A DNA stretch of 64,000 bases from Dipteronia dyeriana (lineage: Eukaryota > Streptophyta > Magnoliopsida > Sapindales > Sapindaceae). The DNA is taken from positions 1,808,001 to 1,872,000 of the forward strand of contig CM065296.1 in assembly GCA_032871835.1 (NCBI GenBank), read 5' to 3'. Made by a program: the position numbers and the translations under genes. This document shows, one piece after another, positions 21,072-33,660 of this stretch; the first letter of the stretch is position 1, and the number at the start of each line of letters is the position of its first letter. The notes below the pieces were generated by a model, which searched no databases, was not told the origin of the DNA, and was given only the letters and a program-made list of their open reading frames with translations.

Positions 21072-24000
21072 CTAAACTGTTGTATAGTTGGAGAAAAGGT
21101 CGAGCAATCTATCCAAAGTTTCAGGATAAAACTTTCTCGCAAATAAATAACAGGGTCGCTTCATTCCATTCCACATGCAAGCCTCGACTGTCACTTTCTT
21201 CTGCAGTAGTGATCGAATATAAACGATATTTTTAGATATTTCTTGAATAATAAAGAAGATTCATATTCAAGAAATGCGCTTTTTATACCTTTTCGTTGCT
21301 GGTAACATGCACACTTTTATCGATGAACTACAACAAGAGTAAAACTGTCACCAAGAGCACGAAATGTTCTACATACCAGGAGGAAAAATAAGCAATAAGA
21401 TGTTTGTTACAAACCGTGATGCTCTTAAGTAGCTCGAAAGTAACATCTTGTGCCCTATAGGCTTTCGGATGCCACTTTCCTTCAGACCAATCAACATGTG
21501 TCACCGACCAATTTGAAATCCCGCCTGGATCGATCATCTGCACAACACAAATGATCGTGAAGTTGGTATCAAAGGAAATGACAAGCAATAAATGTAGGGT
21601 TTTGTCCAAAAAGATGAACAAAGTTTGAGGTACCAACATGGAATAGGGTTTGCAGGTAGTGCTCGTCAGCATAGCAATTGCGTCCATCCATATTTGGCTG
21701 AGAAAGTAAAACACAGTAAGATCAAGACGCTTGTAAGCTTAAACGCTTCCTAACAGTCTTCACAACATGAAGTTTTCATGGCAAATAGAATACACATGCC
21801 AAATCCCGATAAAGCAAAGCAGGCAACTTAGAGAAAACTATTGGTTTAGTTTAAAACAGTCAATACAACTCTGAATTCAGCTTTTATATTGTCAGATTGA
21901 GTGAAACATTCATATGAACAGTTGTGGTGATCAATTTAAGTGTAAATAACATCATAACTAGGCCGTTCTTAAGTGTTATTTCTAATTTTATATAACAAGC
22001 ATAAGAAAACCAGAAATGTCACAATCATTACCATCAATCAAAGATTAAATTATGCAAATGACCGGATGAAGTAAAATCCAAATTATGATATTACCTTGCA
22101 GTAAAGCTTGAATTTTGTGTAGTATAGATTATCAGCCATAACTATTATAGCATGCTGGCGCTTCATGGAAAACCACTGGAATACAAACATGAATGATATA
22201 ACATGTGAGACAAAATTCCTTCCTCTTTAAAGCAAATATATTTGGTACCGAAAAACTTGAAAGCGACAAGATATTTGCAACACAATAACATACATAATTG
22301 CACTAAATCATCATCAAAAAGAAAGTAAAAGATGTTCTTCAATTAAAAAAATAATGGAAGATAAGTATTTATCTCCAAAAAGATTATTTAAAGAATTTTT
22401 TGCAATAGCATGTGCGGAACAAAAGATCAACCTAATCGGCGATATGGTCCGGATTCATTCCTAAAGATATATTACATAACACCAAAGACTTCTTTTATAG
22501 GATGGCAGTGTGACAAATAATAGAAAAAGAATACAAACTTATCTAAACTTTCCCTATTTAGGAAACAAATATCAAATAATCAAATATTTATAAACCTAAC
22601 TACTAAAAGCTAAGGTAACTGGCTAAAGAGTACACTATTTTAATACAGTAATAAATTTTCATTATGCAAGTGAGCTTTGATAATAAAAAAGTCAAACATA
22701 TAAATATTATGAAATTAAACTTGCTATTAAGATAATATAGCAATAAAAATATGGTATGTTGTCAATATGAAAAGACAATTATAAACAGGCAACAGACGAT
22801 ATATAGATATGGATTGGCCCACCATACAGCCATGTGAATTAAAATTGGTTACATATCCTGTATGGATTGGGGTGAACCATGAGAAGACTTGATGACAAAA
22901 TTATATATAAATGCTAATTCCTTAGTATTCAAGAATTGAGCTCCAAGTTTAACTTCAAGTCCATATTGATGTGCTAAAGGAAGTACCTGTGCACCCTTCC
23001 GAAAATCCTTCTTCTCAACCTCTGGCATCATATGCTCTGAATACCTGCCACTTCCATGTGGACCTGGATCCTCAAAACTGAAGAGAGAGAGAGAGAGAGA
23101 GAGAACCAGGAGTAAGAAGTAATAATAAAATATCAACTTTCTAGTAAAGACAAAGTTTTGATCCTAGATATGAAGCTGAAGTTTCTGAAGTTCATCAATG
23201 AGTTAAAAGATTAGAGATCCTCTTCACAAGATATAGTTGCTTACCAATCAATATAGCTGACATTTGTATACATCAGGTAGCTATACACATAATCGAAGTT
23301 ATGCAGTGGTACGCAACTGGAAAAGATAGCAAATAATTAGACAGAATAACATCATATAACAAGAAGCACATATTCATATACAAGTTGTGATAAGAAAATT
23401 CTGCAGCATTTGATCACCTATCAGACAGCAAGACAAACTGCTGGTTATCAGGGTCTTGAAGTGCATGTGCCAACAGTCTCTTTTCTGCATCAAGCATGGA
23501 AATTTTTCCCCAAGCCACCTGCATGGAATTTGCTCAAGGTATCAACTCATAGATCTCATTTCGTTTACAAGGAAATAGTAGTACAATGATAGGCCCTAAG
23601 CAGAAACTTTGAAAATTCTCCGAACATAAAATTGTCATCATCCAGTGCTTGTCCCCCCAAAACTGTCTTTACATTCTCCTCTTCAGAATGTATAATCAGG
23701 ATGAAGATTAAATCAGATTACCACTGCACACCAAACCAATCGGAATGATCTCCAAGCTCTCCAAATTTTCATAAGTCCAGCGGATGAATATATAATTCGT
23801 TATAAAATTGCTGATGGCAAATTAATTCAACTATTCATTTCACCTCTAGAAAATAAGTAAATAAAATAAATAACCCATTCTTTCAAGAGTAATTTTAAAT
23901 GGAGCTCATTCTCAAGTAATTCAAACAACAGTTTTGATCACATTTTGATATCATTTATAAAGAGTAAAGAGATAATGTACAAACCAACTGTTAACACATT

Positions 24001-25548
24001 TGGGAAACAAAAGAAATGATAACTTTACATATAAACTAAATTAGTAAATTTATGTAATAATTAAAAACTATATATACCTTATCACTGTGAATATCTCGGC
24101 CAACAAAATAACGGCTCGCATGCACAGGTTTTTCACTAGAAGCATGTACATAAACAGAGAATCTTTCCTCATTGCCCTGCAAGAAGAATGAAAAATCAGG
24201 TCATTTTCTGAACAAGGTCATCAATGAAGACCAAAATATCTAGAGAAAGATCTTTTATAGAATTATAGAAGGAAATGAAGTGTGTTTATATCCTGCAAGC
24301 AACAAAATAAAACCAACAATAGACTTAAACTATAATAAAACATTATCACCATTACCAACGTATTCTATGGCTCAATCAATCTTGTGACTCAAGGCAAAAA
24401 ATTGATAATTAATTATATATATATATTCACACATTTTTACCAGCTGTAGTTAATTTTAGACTTGGCAGTGTGTACTATTTGTCATACCAGAAATAGAAGT
24501 GCAGCAAAAGGGCTACATATTTGATCAAGAAACTGAATTTTAGAGACACAATGTAGATGGTATTTAACGATTACAATAAGCATCGCATAAACCTATACTT
24601 ATATTATCCCGTTCCAAGGCTTCACATTAGATTGAAACCACCAGATTTGTCTAAATTCATAATGGCTCTCTCTCCTTTTGTTTAACATGAATTGATGACC
24701 TATCACCAAAGTAATCACGATTCTGCTGATCTAGATGAACTTATCTCAAACCCGAAAAGTTTACTCTCCTGCATTACCATAGTGCTAATATGGTATCTTA
24801 AGCTGGAGCCATTTAATGTGGAATAATATCCAGATTTAAAATTGAATATTTATCTCATCTTTGAAAGCAAATCCATAGCAATATGCCATGTACTAGAAGC
24901 TTCAAAATGCAATAAGAATCAGCATTTCTGATCTGAACTAATAATGTATAAACATATTTTGATTCTTCCAGGAATTGTGATGTTAAAGAGATCAGCATGG
25001 AGATATAAAATCATGGTAACAGAGCCAAAACCACAAAGTATATCCAACATAAACAGAAATCATTAATAAGCAATAATCAAAAATACATACTCATTTGGAA
25101 ACGAACATTACTGACTAACGCAAATGTGAAACAAAAAGAATGTTATGAACAAGAAAAAAAGCCTTACATTAAAGAACTTATCCCACAACTTCTCAAAAGG
25201 TAAAGCCCCGGGAGTCAAAAACATGAAAGCAATTTTTGGCGACTTTGATCTAACAGGAGGTGCCTTCAAAAGTTCCTTAATCACAACCTGAGCTATATTC
25301 TCATTGTCAGTTAGTTCCCTGGAAGGAGGAGTCTGTGGCTGTTCGAACATAGTACAACCCCTTGAAGATAATATATAACACGCGGTGGTGCTTCTTGGTG
25401 GGTAAACATAGGCACCGAGCAGAAAAATGCTAACCAAAGAAACCAACACAATAATCCATATTGGCCTCTTTAAATGCGGTCGATGTCGAGATCCAGACAT
25501 GATTAGAAGATCCCTTATGCCCAGCTGCCATGCACGAGCTGTCTTCAT
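21072..25548 (-). CDS. core-2/I-branching (GT14, BC10-like) glycosyltransferase, 10 exons, 391 aa
   Basis: Coding exons, all with GT/AG borders: 25168-25548, 24078-24176, 23418-23518, 23245-23316, 22987-23077, 22095-22175, 21638-21697, 21415-21537, 21289-21327 and 21072-21200. They join to 1176 nt without a stop until the TAG at 21072. The start ATG follows an in-frame TAA directly. The protein is a type II membrane protein: basic cytosolic start, one membrane segment at about residues 29-50 (IWIIVLVSLVSIFLL), then a lumenal catalytic domain. Family motifs are MFLTPGALPFEKLW, VYVHAS, SKISMLDAE-like WGKISMLDAEKRLL, FVLLSDSCVPLHNFDYVY, GSGRYS, FRKGAQWFSMKRQHA, CYADEHYLQT and THVDWSEGKWHP. Plant GT14 members are Golgi enzymes acting on cell-wall glycans or glycoproteins; this protein's substrate is unknown. 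It is the only intact member of three local copies. Confidence 0.93.
23081..23104. repeat. (GA)n microsatellite in GT14 intron 4
   Basis: About eleven GA repeats just upstream of the acceptor of exon 5. On the coding strand this is a CT tract that also serves as the polypyrimidine tract. Confidence 0.8.
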
Positions 25549-25556
25549 TTAGGCAT

Positions 25557-26530
25557 ATGTCATAGCAGCAGATCACAATACATCTTTCAATTTCTCTAAT
25601 TTACTACAAGACCACTTAAGTAGGAAATGCGAAAAGAACAATATATTACCAACCAGCAAATACTATCACCAACAAAAAGGAATCTGAAAAGCGCAAGATG
25701 TAAAATAAATATACCCGAGTGATCATTGATCAGTCTATACATGATCAGAACCACAAAATACACATAAATGAGTAATTGCACTAAACCCTGTCTGTTCCCT
25801 TCTCACATAGGGACATCCTCTGTTTTTTTTTTTAAAAAAAGACAAGAAATCCTCTTGAACGGCTCATGTGAATTACAATTGATTCCCTCAATCACTCTGA
25901 TGACACTGCTGGCAGTCCAATATTCATGAATCCAAGACTATCTGACCATAAAGCTAGCAGGGATGCGCTAGTTATTTTGAAAACAAGAGGAAAGTTCCAT
26001 GAGATTCATTGAACTTTTTCTTTCTTAGGACATGTGATTCATTTTAATGTTATTTACCTTGTATAAATTTTCAAGACAATGTTTCATAGCATTTAAGAGT
26101 ATAATAATCTCTCTAATATACTACGAGACAACTTAAGTAAGAAATGTGAAAAGAACAATATATTACCACCAACAAAAAAGAATCTGAAAAGTATATACAT
26201 GATCAGAACCACAAAACAAAACACACATAAATGGGAAATGGCACTAAACCCTGTACGTTCCCTTATAACATAGGGAATCATTCTCTGTTTTAAAAAAAAT
26301 GAAATTACAATCGGTCCCATCATCACTCGGATGACACCACCGGCAGTCCAATAATGAACCTAATACTATTGAGCCACTTATTTAGCAGGGATGCTACTTA
26401 TTTTGGAAACATTGAGCTAGGGCAAGTTCCATGTGATTCATTAAAAAAATTCTTTCTATAGGATAAGTGAGTCATTATGGTTTTAATTTTATTTACCTTG
26501 TATAAATTTGCAAACCAATGCTTCATACCG
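25557..26530. repeat. tandem duplication of the GT14 upstream block
   Basis: Two successive diverged copies (about 25557-26095 and 26097-26530) of the block that occurs once in copy B (17101-17620). Each contains CACTAAACCCTGT, AACATAGGGAATC-like sequence, TAGCAGGGATG and TTTACCTTGTATAAATTT. On the minus strand AAG followed by GTAAAT in this last block looks like a splice donor, so the block may include a 5' untranslated exon. Confidence 0.65.
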
Positions 26531-27206
26531 TTGAAGACCATACTAATCCGGTGCACCATCATTTTATTCGCAATTAAAAAAAATAAAAAATAAAAAATAA
26601 AAAAAACAGATATTTTCACACCAACTCTTAGTTGCGTTGGTTTTGCACCTCCCCTCCATCTTGGTGAGGAGGGTCCGAGTCCCACTTGTACATTAAAATG
26701 CAAGTGTGGAGAGACCCCTCCCTTTTTGTGTCCTATCAAGTAGCATTCAGCCATGCTTATAGTGTTTGATCAGATAAACTAACTAATTCCTATTAGTTTT
26801 CTATCATCATTACCATAAACTACAATTCATAACATAAAATTACAAATTATTGAACTAAAATACATGGATAATCCAAACTGATTATGCAAGTCCTGCAAAT
26901 AGTTTTTTTAGGATTTCAAAATCAGAAATCTATAATCAACTAAAAACTAGTACTCGGACAATTAAAAAAAAAAAGCTACTGCCACGCGTATTATAAAATC
27001 TCAACACAACTATTCAACTAACACTATATATCAACAGCATAAAATCAAATCCGATGATAAACATATACAATACCGAAATGGTGTATCAACATAGTAAAAC
27101 AGATAAGTAAAAAAATCAAAAAAAAAAAACAGCAGTATTAGCGATTTGCAGCACATTAGTAACAGATCAAACGGTTTATATTCAATCAAAGGAGAAAAAA
27201 AAATAC

Positions 27207-27305
27207 CTGCAATCAAACGCAACTAGAGAAGCCGAGATCAGAGTATCTGGTGATGAAAATAACGAGGAGAACAGAAATTATACTCCTAATAAACAATATA
27301 TATAG
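27207..27305 (-). promoter_or_regulatory. probable GT14 promoter and first non-coding exon
   Basis: On the minus strand CTATATATATTG (27295-27305) is a TATA box. It is followed by about 90 bp of sequence ending in GCAG directly before GTATTT (donor at 27206), which is what a first untranslated exon looks like. This region lies to the right of the end of homology among the three copies, so only copy C has it. Confidence 0.45.
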
Positions 27306-27357
27306 AGAGATAGGATTGAGAATAGTAATAATTAAAAATATTATTTTATTATATAAA

Positions 27358-27382
27358 AATAATAATAATAATAATAATAATA
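27358..27382. repeat. (AAT)n microsatellite
   Basis: About eight AAT repeats in an AT-rich stretch upstream of the GT14 promoter. Confidence 0.8.
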
Positions 27383-27836
27383 ACAATTAGAACTCGCCAA
27401 TGCTCTCTTTGTCCGTCTCTCTGCGTCTCTTACTCTGGAAAAATGCTCACAGTGAAGTTGGCTTGTTATCTTCTGTGTCGAAAAAGATACTCTCTTGTTT
27501 CTCTCTCGGTTTAAAAAAAAATACAAACTATACAAGTATTAGTTACAATGGGGCTGGTTGCTGTGCAGTGATAGAGTAAATGGCAGTATCATACAGCTAT
27601 AAACAGTGACCATTAACCAATGAATGGCCACCAAGTGGCAGCCAAATAATAAACAAATTAAGGGGACAACCGGTTGCAAATAAATCTTTTTTTTTTAATT
27701 GTTACAACTTCTTCAAATTTATAATTATAAAATTTTAAAAATTAAAATGAAACATAAAAAATAAGTTAAATAATTAAAAAAATTATTTAATTAAGATAAA
27801 TTAATTAATTATATATTTTCATATAATTTTAAAATT

Positions 27837-29843
27837 TTGACTTGTAAACATTTTCACGGCTTCGGTAACTTCTTTAACGGTTTCGATAACTTCTTTCACG
27901 ACTCTAGTAACAATTTTTACGGTTTTGGTAACCATTTTTCAATTATGAAATTTTGACTTCTAACCATTTTCACGACTTCTTTAGCTACCTTTACGGCTTC
28001 GGAAACAATTTGTACAACTTTAGTAACCATTTTACAATTTTTGAAATTTTTACTTGTACCTGTTTTCACGGATATGGTAATCACCTTCACGACATCGGTA
28101 ACCCTTTATACGGTTTTGATTAAGGGTGGGCATTAAGTTTCGAACCAAACTGATTCGAACCGAACCGAACCAAAAAAAGGGTGTTCGGTTCGGTTCATCA
28201 AATGAATTCAGTTTAAACCGATTTAAAAAATTAAAAACCGAAAAAAAAAAGCGGTTTGAACCGATTAAACCGCCTATATAAGTATAACTAAAAAAACCCT
28301 AACAAACTTCTTTAGCTTTTCTTTCATTATTATTAGTTAGGTTTGATTTGTTTTTTATTTTGGGCTTGAGCCTTGAGCTATTACAAATATTAAAAATATT
28401 AAAACTCTGACCCAAAATTAGAATCCAACAATCCATCAAATTTAAAAACATATTAAAAAGAACTCATTAAGACCCATTAGGTACAAAATCGAAATGAACC
28501 GAATCGAAATGAACCGAACCGATTAAAATCAAATCAGTTCAGTTCGGTTACCAATTCTTATTCGGTTTAAACCGGTTTAATTTTGGATGAACCAAACCGT
28601 ACCCACCCCTAGTTTTGATAACCATTTTTAAATTTAAAAAATTTTAACCTGTAACTATTTTCACACTTTTGGTAACCACCTTAACTGCTCCAATAACCCA
28701 TTTGAGGGCTTCGGTAACTATTTTTCAAATTTTGATATTTTGGTTTGTAACCATTTTCAAGAACATGGGAACTACCTTCACGGCTTCGGTAACCAATTTT
28801 ACGATTTTGATAACCATTTTTTAAGTTTTGACTTGTAACCTTTTTCACGAATATGGTAACAACATTTACGGCTCTGGTAACCTTTTTCACGACTTTAGTA
28901 ACCATTTTTAAATTTTGGCTTGTAACAACTTTCACATAAATGGTAACCACCTTCACAACACCGGTAACCTTTTTTACGGTTTTGGTAACCATTTTTCAAT
29001 TTTTAAAATTTTGACTTGTAACCATTTTCTTGGTATTGGTAACCATTTTCACAATTCCGGTTACCAATTATAAGGCTTTGGTAACTATTTTTAATTTTTG
29101 ATATGTTGACTTGTAACTATTTACACGGTTCCAGTAACCATTTTACGGTTTTGGTAACCATTTTTTAATTTTTGAAATTTAGTCTTGTAACAATTTTCAC
29201 AGCATTGGTAACCACTTTCACGGCTCCGATAACCATTTATAAGATTTTGGTAACCAGTAACCACTTTTTAATTTTTAATATTTTGACTTGTAACCATTTT
29301 CACAACTCCAGTAACTATTTTACGGCTTAGGTAACCATATTTAAATTTTTTATGTTTTGACTTATAACGATTTTCACGACTATGGTAACCATTTTAAGGC
29401 TTTGGTAACCATTTTTCAATTTTTAAAATTTTGAATTGTAACCATCGTCACTGCATTGGTAACCACTTTCACGGTCCCGGTAACCATTTATACGACTTTG
29501 ATAACCATGTTTTAATTTTTGATATTTAGACCCGTAACTATTTTCACGGTGATAGTAACCATTTTAGGGCTTTGGTAACCAATTTTCAATTTTTAAAATT
29601 TTGAATTATCACCATTTTCACGGTATTGATAACCACTGTCATAGTTTTGGTAACCACTTTACATATCTAGTAACCACTTTTTAATTTTTAAAATTTTGAC
29701 TCGTAACCATTTTTACGGTGATGATAACCATTTTCACAGCTCCAGTAACTATTTTACGGTTTTGGTAACCACTTTTTAATTTTAGAAAATTTGATCTGTA
29801 ATTTTTTTCACAGCTATGGTAACCATTTTACGGCTTTTTGACA
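27837..29843. repeat. tandem array of ~95-bp units based on GGTAACC
   Basis: The unit boundary (TTTTGACTTGTAACC or variant) recurs near 27837, 27953, 28049, 28644, 28738, 28829, 28916, 29011, 29106, 29182, 29282, 29356, 29432, 29526, 29601, 29696 and 29792. Removing the insertion at 28121-28611, spacings cluster at about 95 bp, with shorter ones of about 75 and one of about 116. Each unit is built of ~20-bp submodules such as CGGCTTTGGTAACCATTTTT. The array has no protein-coding evidence; the open frame at 28681-28992 is a repeat artefact. Confidence 0.85.
28121..28611. mobile_element. hAT-type non-autonomous element inserted in the array
   Basis: The ends are TAAGGGTGGGC (left) and, inverted, TAGGGGTGGGT (right). 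GTTTTGAT flanks the element on both sides (28113-28120 and 28612-28619), an 8-bp target duplication as made by hAT transposases. The interior is rich in CGGTTCGGTT/AACCGAACC near both ends. The 491-bp element carries no transposase. Confidence 0.8.
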
Positions 29844-29904
29844 ATATCTTTAATTCGGGTTCATGTATTTTTTTTTTCAAAAGCTTTCGACATCCGTATG
29901 ATTC

Positions 29905-30250
29905 AAGCCGATGACACTATTTTTGGACAAGTGATTCGAGTCTAAATATAAATTAAACGTTAATTGTGATTATGAAAATTAGAATATTAAATAATAAACG
30001 AATGGTGTTATTGGCACACCTCTTATATGTCCATTTATACCCAAAGTTCACATATTTTTTTTCAACTTCTTCCATAAATATAGACAAATGTCCCAAATTG
30101 ATTGGTCTGACAGAAATTGATACACTATTTCTGGACAGATGATTTGAGTCCAAATATAAATTAAACGTTAATTGTGATTATTAAAATTAAAATATTAATT
30201 AATAAACGAGTGGTGCTATTGGCACACCCGTAGGTCTATTTAAGCTTCAC
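29905..30250. repeat. direct duplication of a ~207-bp unit
   Basis: The block with GACACTATTT.TGGACA, AATATAAATTAAACGTTAAT and TGGTG.TATTGGCACACC occurs at about 29905-30025 and again at about 30112-30230. It lies just beyond the GGTAACC array. Confidence 0.75.
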
Positions 30251-31211
30251 CTTTTAAATTATGTAGTATTTTTTTCTTTCCTTTGTCTGAATTATTAATT
30301 TTATAATACAATTTAAAGAGAAAAAAACCTTCTACAAAGTAAATCTATTAAAGCCACCACATTCATTTTCCAAAAAAAAAAAAAAAACTCCAAGTTCTTA
30401 TAATCTGTTTGTTGAAAAAAAAAAACAAATTTAACTCTTAACCCTAAAATTTGCTTCTTATATACATGTAAAATATTATGGAAGAGTTCAAAAACTATAT
30501 CAAACATTTGAAAAAATTATCTGAAAATGATTTAATGCTTCTGTAAGAATTCTCTGACAATTATATCAAGCATCTACAAGAATTCTCTAAAAATGATATC
30601 AAGAATATGAAAACAATTTCGTCTCTAGTAGTAAGTTTGAAGTTTACTTTTTATTTAAAATAATATCAAGTTGGTACTGTGTTAAAGCAATATATGGATG
30701 TGTCTTGTGCCTTAGTACGAAATATCATTAAGAGTGGTCATATTACATTCTATAAAAATTCCATTTACACCCAAAATTAATAATATATATATTTTTAATT
30801 CCAACATTGTCAAAATTTGACTTGTAAGTTATAACCACTATTATGGTTTTGGGAAATGCTTCACTCAAAAATAAGTTTGCAATATAATTCAATGCAATTT
30901 AATTTCCTCAAACCTAATATTACTTATAAAAATACTCAGTTTAGTGTTGTAATATTTTTAGAAAATATATCACAAAATTGAATAAAAAAAATCACTATGT
31001 TGTTCCATTTTGTACTGTTGTAAATAATCGGTATTCATTGTGTTCAAATATTAATCAAGTGATTTTAAAACGATTGATACTCTAATTACTCTATCACCAT
31101 GACATCATTCTTGGTTACGTCTGCACGTATACACTGTTTGAATTATGAAACATGTTGGAAATTGGGTACTTGTTAGATTCCAAAATGGTTAGATCAATGT
31201 CACTGTACCAT
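30251..31211. other. AT-rich intergenic DNA, nothing recognised
   Basis: No frame with a recognisable family. Two short AATTCTCT-containing segments around 30545-30595 are weakly repeated. Confidence 0.55.
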
Positions 31212-32359
31212 CTAGATTATGTTTGAGATTGTTTTTGCTCGAGAAATAATCACTTATTTTAAGTTTGGAGCAAACGTGTTTGGTAAACTTTTCAAAAGCT
31301 CCTAATTTATATTTTGCTCTTTTGATAAGAAACTTCTGAAAAGTTGGTTGTGGGTTACTTTTTGAAACAGAAAGCTAGCTTATTGCTTGTGTAATATCTA
31401 GAATACCCCTACTATTTTATTAAAAGACTATTACCCTTATTTAATAATAATTTAATAAAAAAGTAAAAAGTAAAAAATTTAAAATTTATTTTATAAAACT
31501 AAAAACTATAAACGGGAATGGTGGCCACCGCCGGAAAGTGATGTCGGAGGAGGACTGACGTCTCTGGTAACGAAGTTGCCAGAGGAAGCCAGCTCCTCTG
31601 GTCGCGAAGGAGGCGAGAATGGAGGAGAACTTCGGCCAGAACATATGGAGCAGAGCTTTGACGCGAATCCAATCTCAGGTTGGTGACGATCTTAGTGCAA
31701 CGAATCAACAACGTAATCAGTGATGGAATCAATGACAAAATCGACGACGGAGAGGATATCAATGGGAGAGGAATTGAAAATGGTTGAAGGCCTTCTCTAT
31801 GACATAAAGAATCGACGTCGGAACCTTACGATTTCAAATTCTTGTTCGTCGTCGATGTGGGGAGGGATATCAGTGGCAAGTGAAAGAGATTGATGACGAT
31901 CTCGATAGAGTTGGAGACGGAGGAGGAATTAGAGAGTCGTCGTCGGAATTTGTAGATTGTTGAGTGTGTTGGTGAAGAAGGGACTGAGTTGACTCGGTTG
32001 AGGAATCTAAATTGACTCAATTAAGGCTTTATTTATTGTGTTTCAATTATGAACTGAGTTGACCCAGACAAGGTTTTTTTTTTGTTTCAGTTATGAACTG
32101 AGTTGACAAGGTCATAGTTTTTTTTTCTTTAGATTTGTTATGTTATTTATTTCTTTTTATATGCTCCATATTTATAATATTTATTGATGCCTTATTTTAA
32201 TCATTTTGTTCAATACATTTTCCATCATTTCAAAAGTTAAGCAATTTTAAATTTTGGTTTACCAAACACCAACCTATTTTTTTCTTAAGTCGAATATTTT
32301 TTAAGTTAGGCTATAAACAAAGTATAACTAAAACAAAATAATCCCAAACATAGCCCTAG
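31212..32359. mobile_element. non-autonomous TIR transposon (hAT-like termini)
   Basis: The left end CTAGATTATGTTTGAGATTG and the inverted right end CTAGGGCTATGTTTGGGATT are similar. Both are followed further in by GTGTTTGGTAAAC. A GC-richer centre (31510-31760, 31830-31970) has short frames of no known family. No clean target duplication was found, so exact borders are uncertain. Confidence 0.5.
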
Positions 32360-32511
32360 AAAGATAGGTAATCAACTTCAAAATCGGGATGATTCTTATC
32401 TTATTGATATTAACATATTAGAGTCATAGAATTTGAAAAATGTTGTACTGCACAAGTTGCAAGCTTAAGGGTCAAAGAAAGTAAAGTAAACACCTATGTA
32501 TCTTTCGACTT

Positions 32512-32745
32512 CTAAACGCCAACGAAGAAAGCCAAAGCGAAACAACTGTTAGATGCATTTTGCTTCAATTTTGGGAGAATCTGCCCGAGATAAGTTGGTG
32601 TGTCAGGTTTTGGACCATGGATCACAACAATGGAAGGCTTCTTCTCCTGATGGACCTGATCTTTGTTCCCTTTCCTTTTCTCTATAGTTGGCACTTCATT
32701 GGGAAGGAGCTCTGCAATAGCCTTCCAGTAATTCTTATCAGTTTC
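32512..32745 (-). pseudogene. clathrin light chain C-terminal exon fragment
   Basis: The minus strand encodes [20 protein letters not shown], then EKRKGNKDQ and [18 protein letters not shown], closely matching the conserved C-terminal part of plant clathrin light chains, which binds the clathrin heavy chain region and regulates coat assembly. After that the usual Arg-Met segment is missing and the Pro/Lys-rich tail is replaced by a short unrelated end (stop at 32512). Just upstream is a poly(T) run and no earlier clathrin light chain exon was found within several kb. I infer a captured or retained exon fragment. A chimeric gene with exons at 33.4-34.8 kb cannot be excluded. Confidence 0.65.
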
Positions 32746-33399
32746 ATCAAAAAAAAAAATTGGTTAGCCACGAATGACTGTTAAGTAATTAAAAGGCACC
32801 ATCCAAATATAGTCATACTAATTGGCCAATCCTCAATCTCTAAATCACAAGATCAAGAAACAATAAATCCTACAAGAAATGAAGAGAACTCAAATCTCAC
32901 ATAAAGCAAACTTGATTTCTCAGTTTTCTGCCAAAAATAGAATTTCGGTTTTCAGCCAAAGCAAACTCGCAGGTCTCTTGGTGTCTTGCAAGAGGTATCG
33001 AGATCGAATTTCACTCACATAATCATTGTAATGAAAAAAAAAACTGCTATCAATATCAATAGCTCCCACATTTCGTTTTCAAGCATTTGATGTCAATTCA
33101 GTGGAGAAACCAGATACAATGTACTATAGTGCACTTTTGTATCACAAATTCACACTACAAATCACACTAGTGTAAAAACACTACCCAATTCAATCAACAA
33201 AAATAAAAAATTCATCAAACCTAGAAAACTGAATAACCAAACTTTGGCACTTTGCAACCATAAAACACACTATCGATAAAAACACCCCCCAATTCAACCT
33301 AGTACAGCATTTAAATACCAAAACACAAGCTGTGAATCAACAAAGAGATAGCAGTAGCCTCACCTTTGAATCCAGCTGCTCTGTTTGGTGAAATTAGAG

Positions 33400-33660
33400 T
33401 CCAAACCCTAATTTGATTCACTTCAAACCTAAAATCATGAATACTTCACATTATTTACACACAAAGCGAGGCACGCCAAGCAGCAGAACAAACAGGGGAC
33501 ACAACAGAAAAACGAAAACCCCTGACCTGAAAGCACAGGCCACCCAGCTGAAACAGAGCAATCCAACAACACCACACAAAAAAAAGGACAACAAAGCTAC
33601 AGCTGCTACCACATGACTCCAACACAAAACATCTGAAGCTCTTCTTCTCTGTTTTCATTA
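33400..33660 (-). mobile_element. possible LINE 3'-end fragment
   Basis: The minus strand is G/T-rich and ends with a TGTAAATAATGTG-like segment resembling the 3' end of the fragment at 39485-40012. No poly(A) or TAA tail is visible. Weak assignment. Confidence 0.3.

Noticed and set aside
22849..23136. 95-codon frame as a separate gene
   Set aside because: Its useful part is exon 5 of GT14 (22987-23077); the rest is intron.
28681..28992. 103-codon frame with regular Val/Thr/Lys pattern
   Set aside because: It is a by-product of the GGTAACC tandem array; the pattern follows the ~20-bp repeat.
27837..29843. Centromeric or telomeric satellite
   Set aside because: The unit is not a telomere repeat and the array is only 2 kb beside normal genes.
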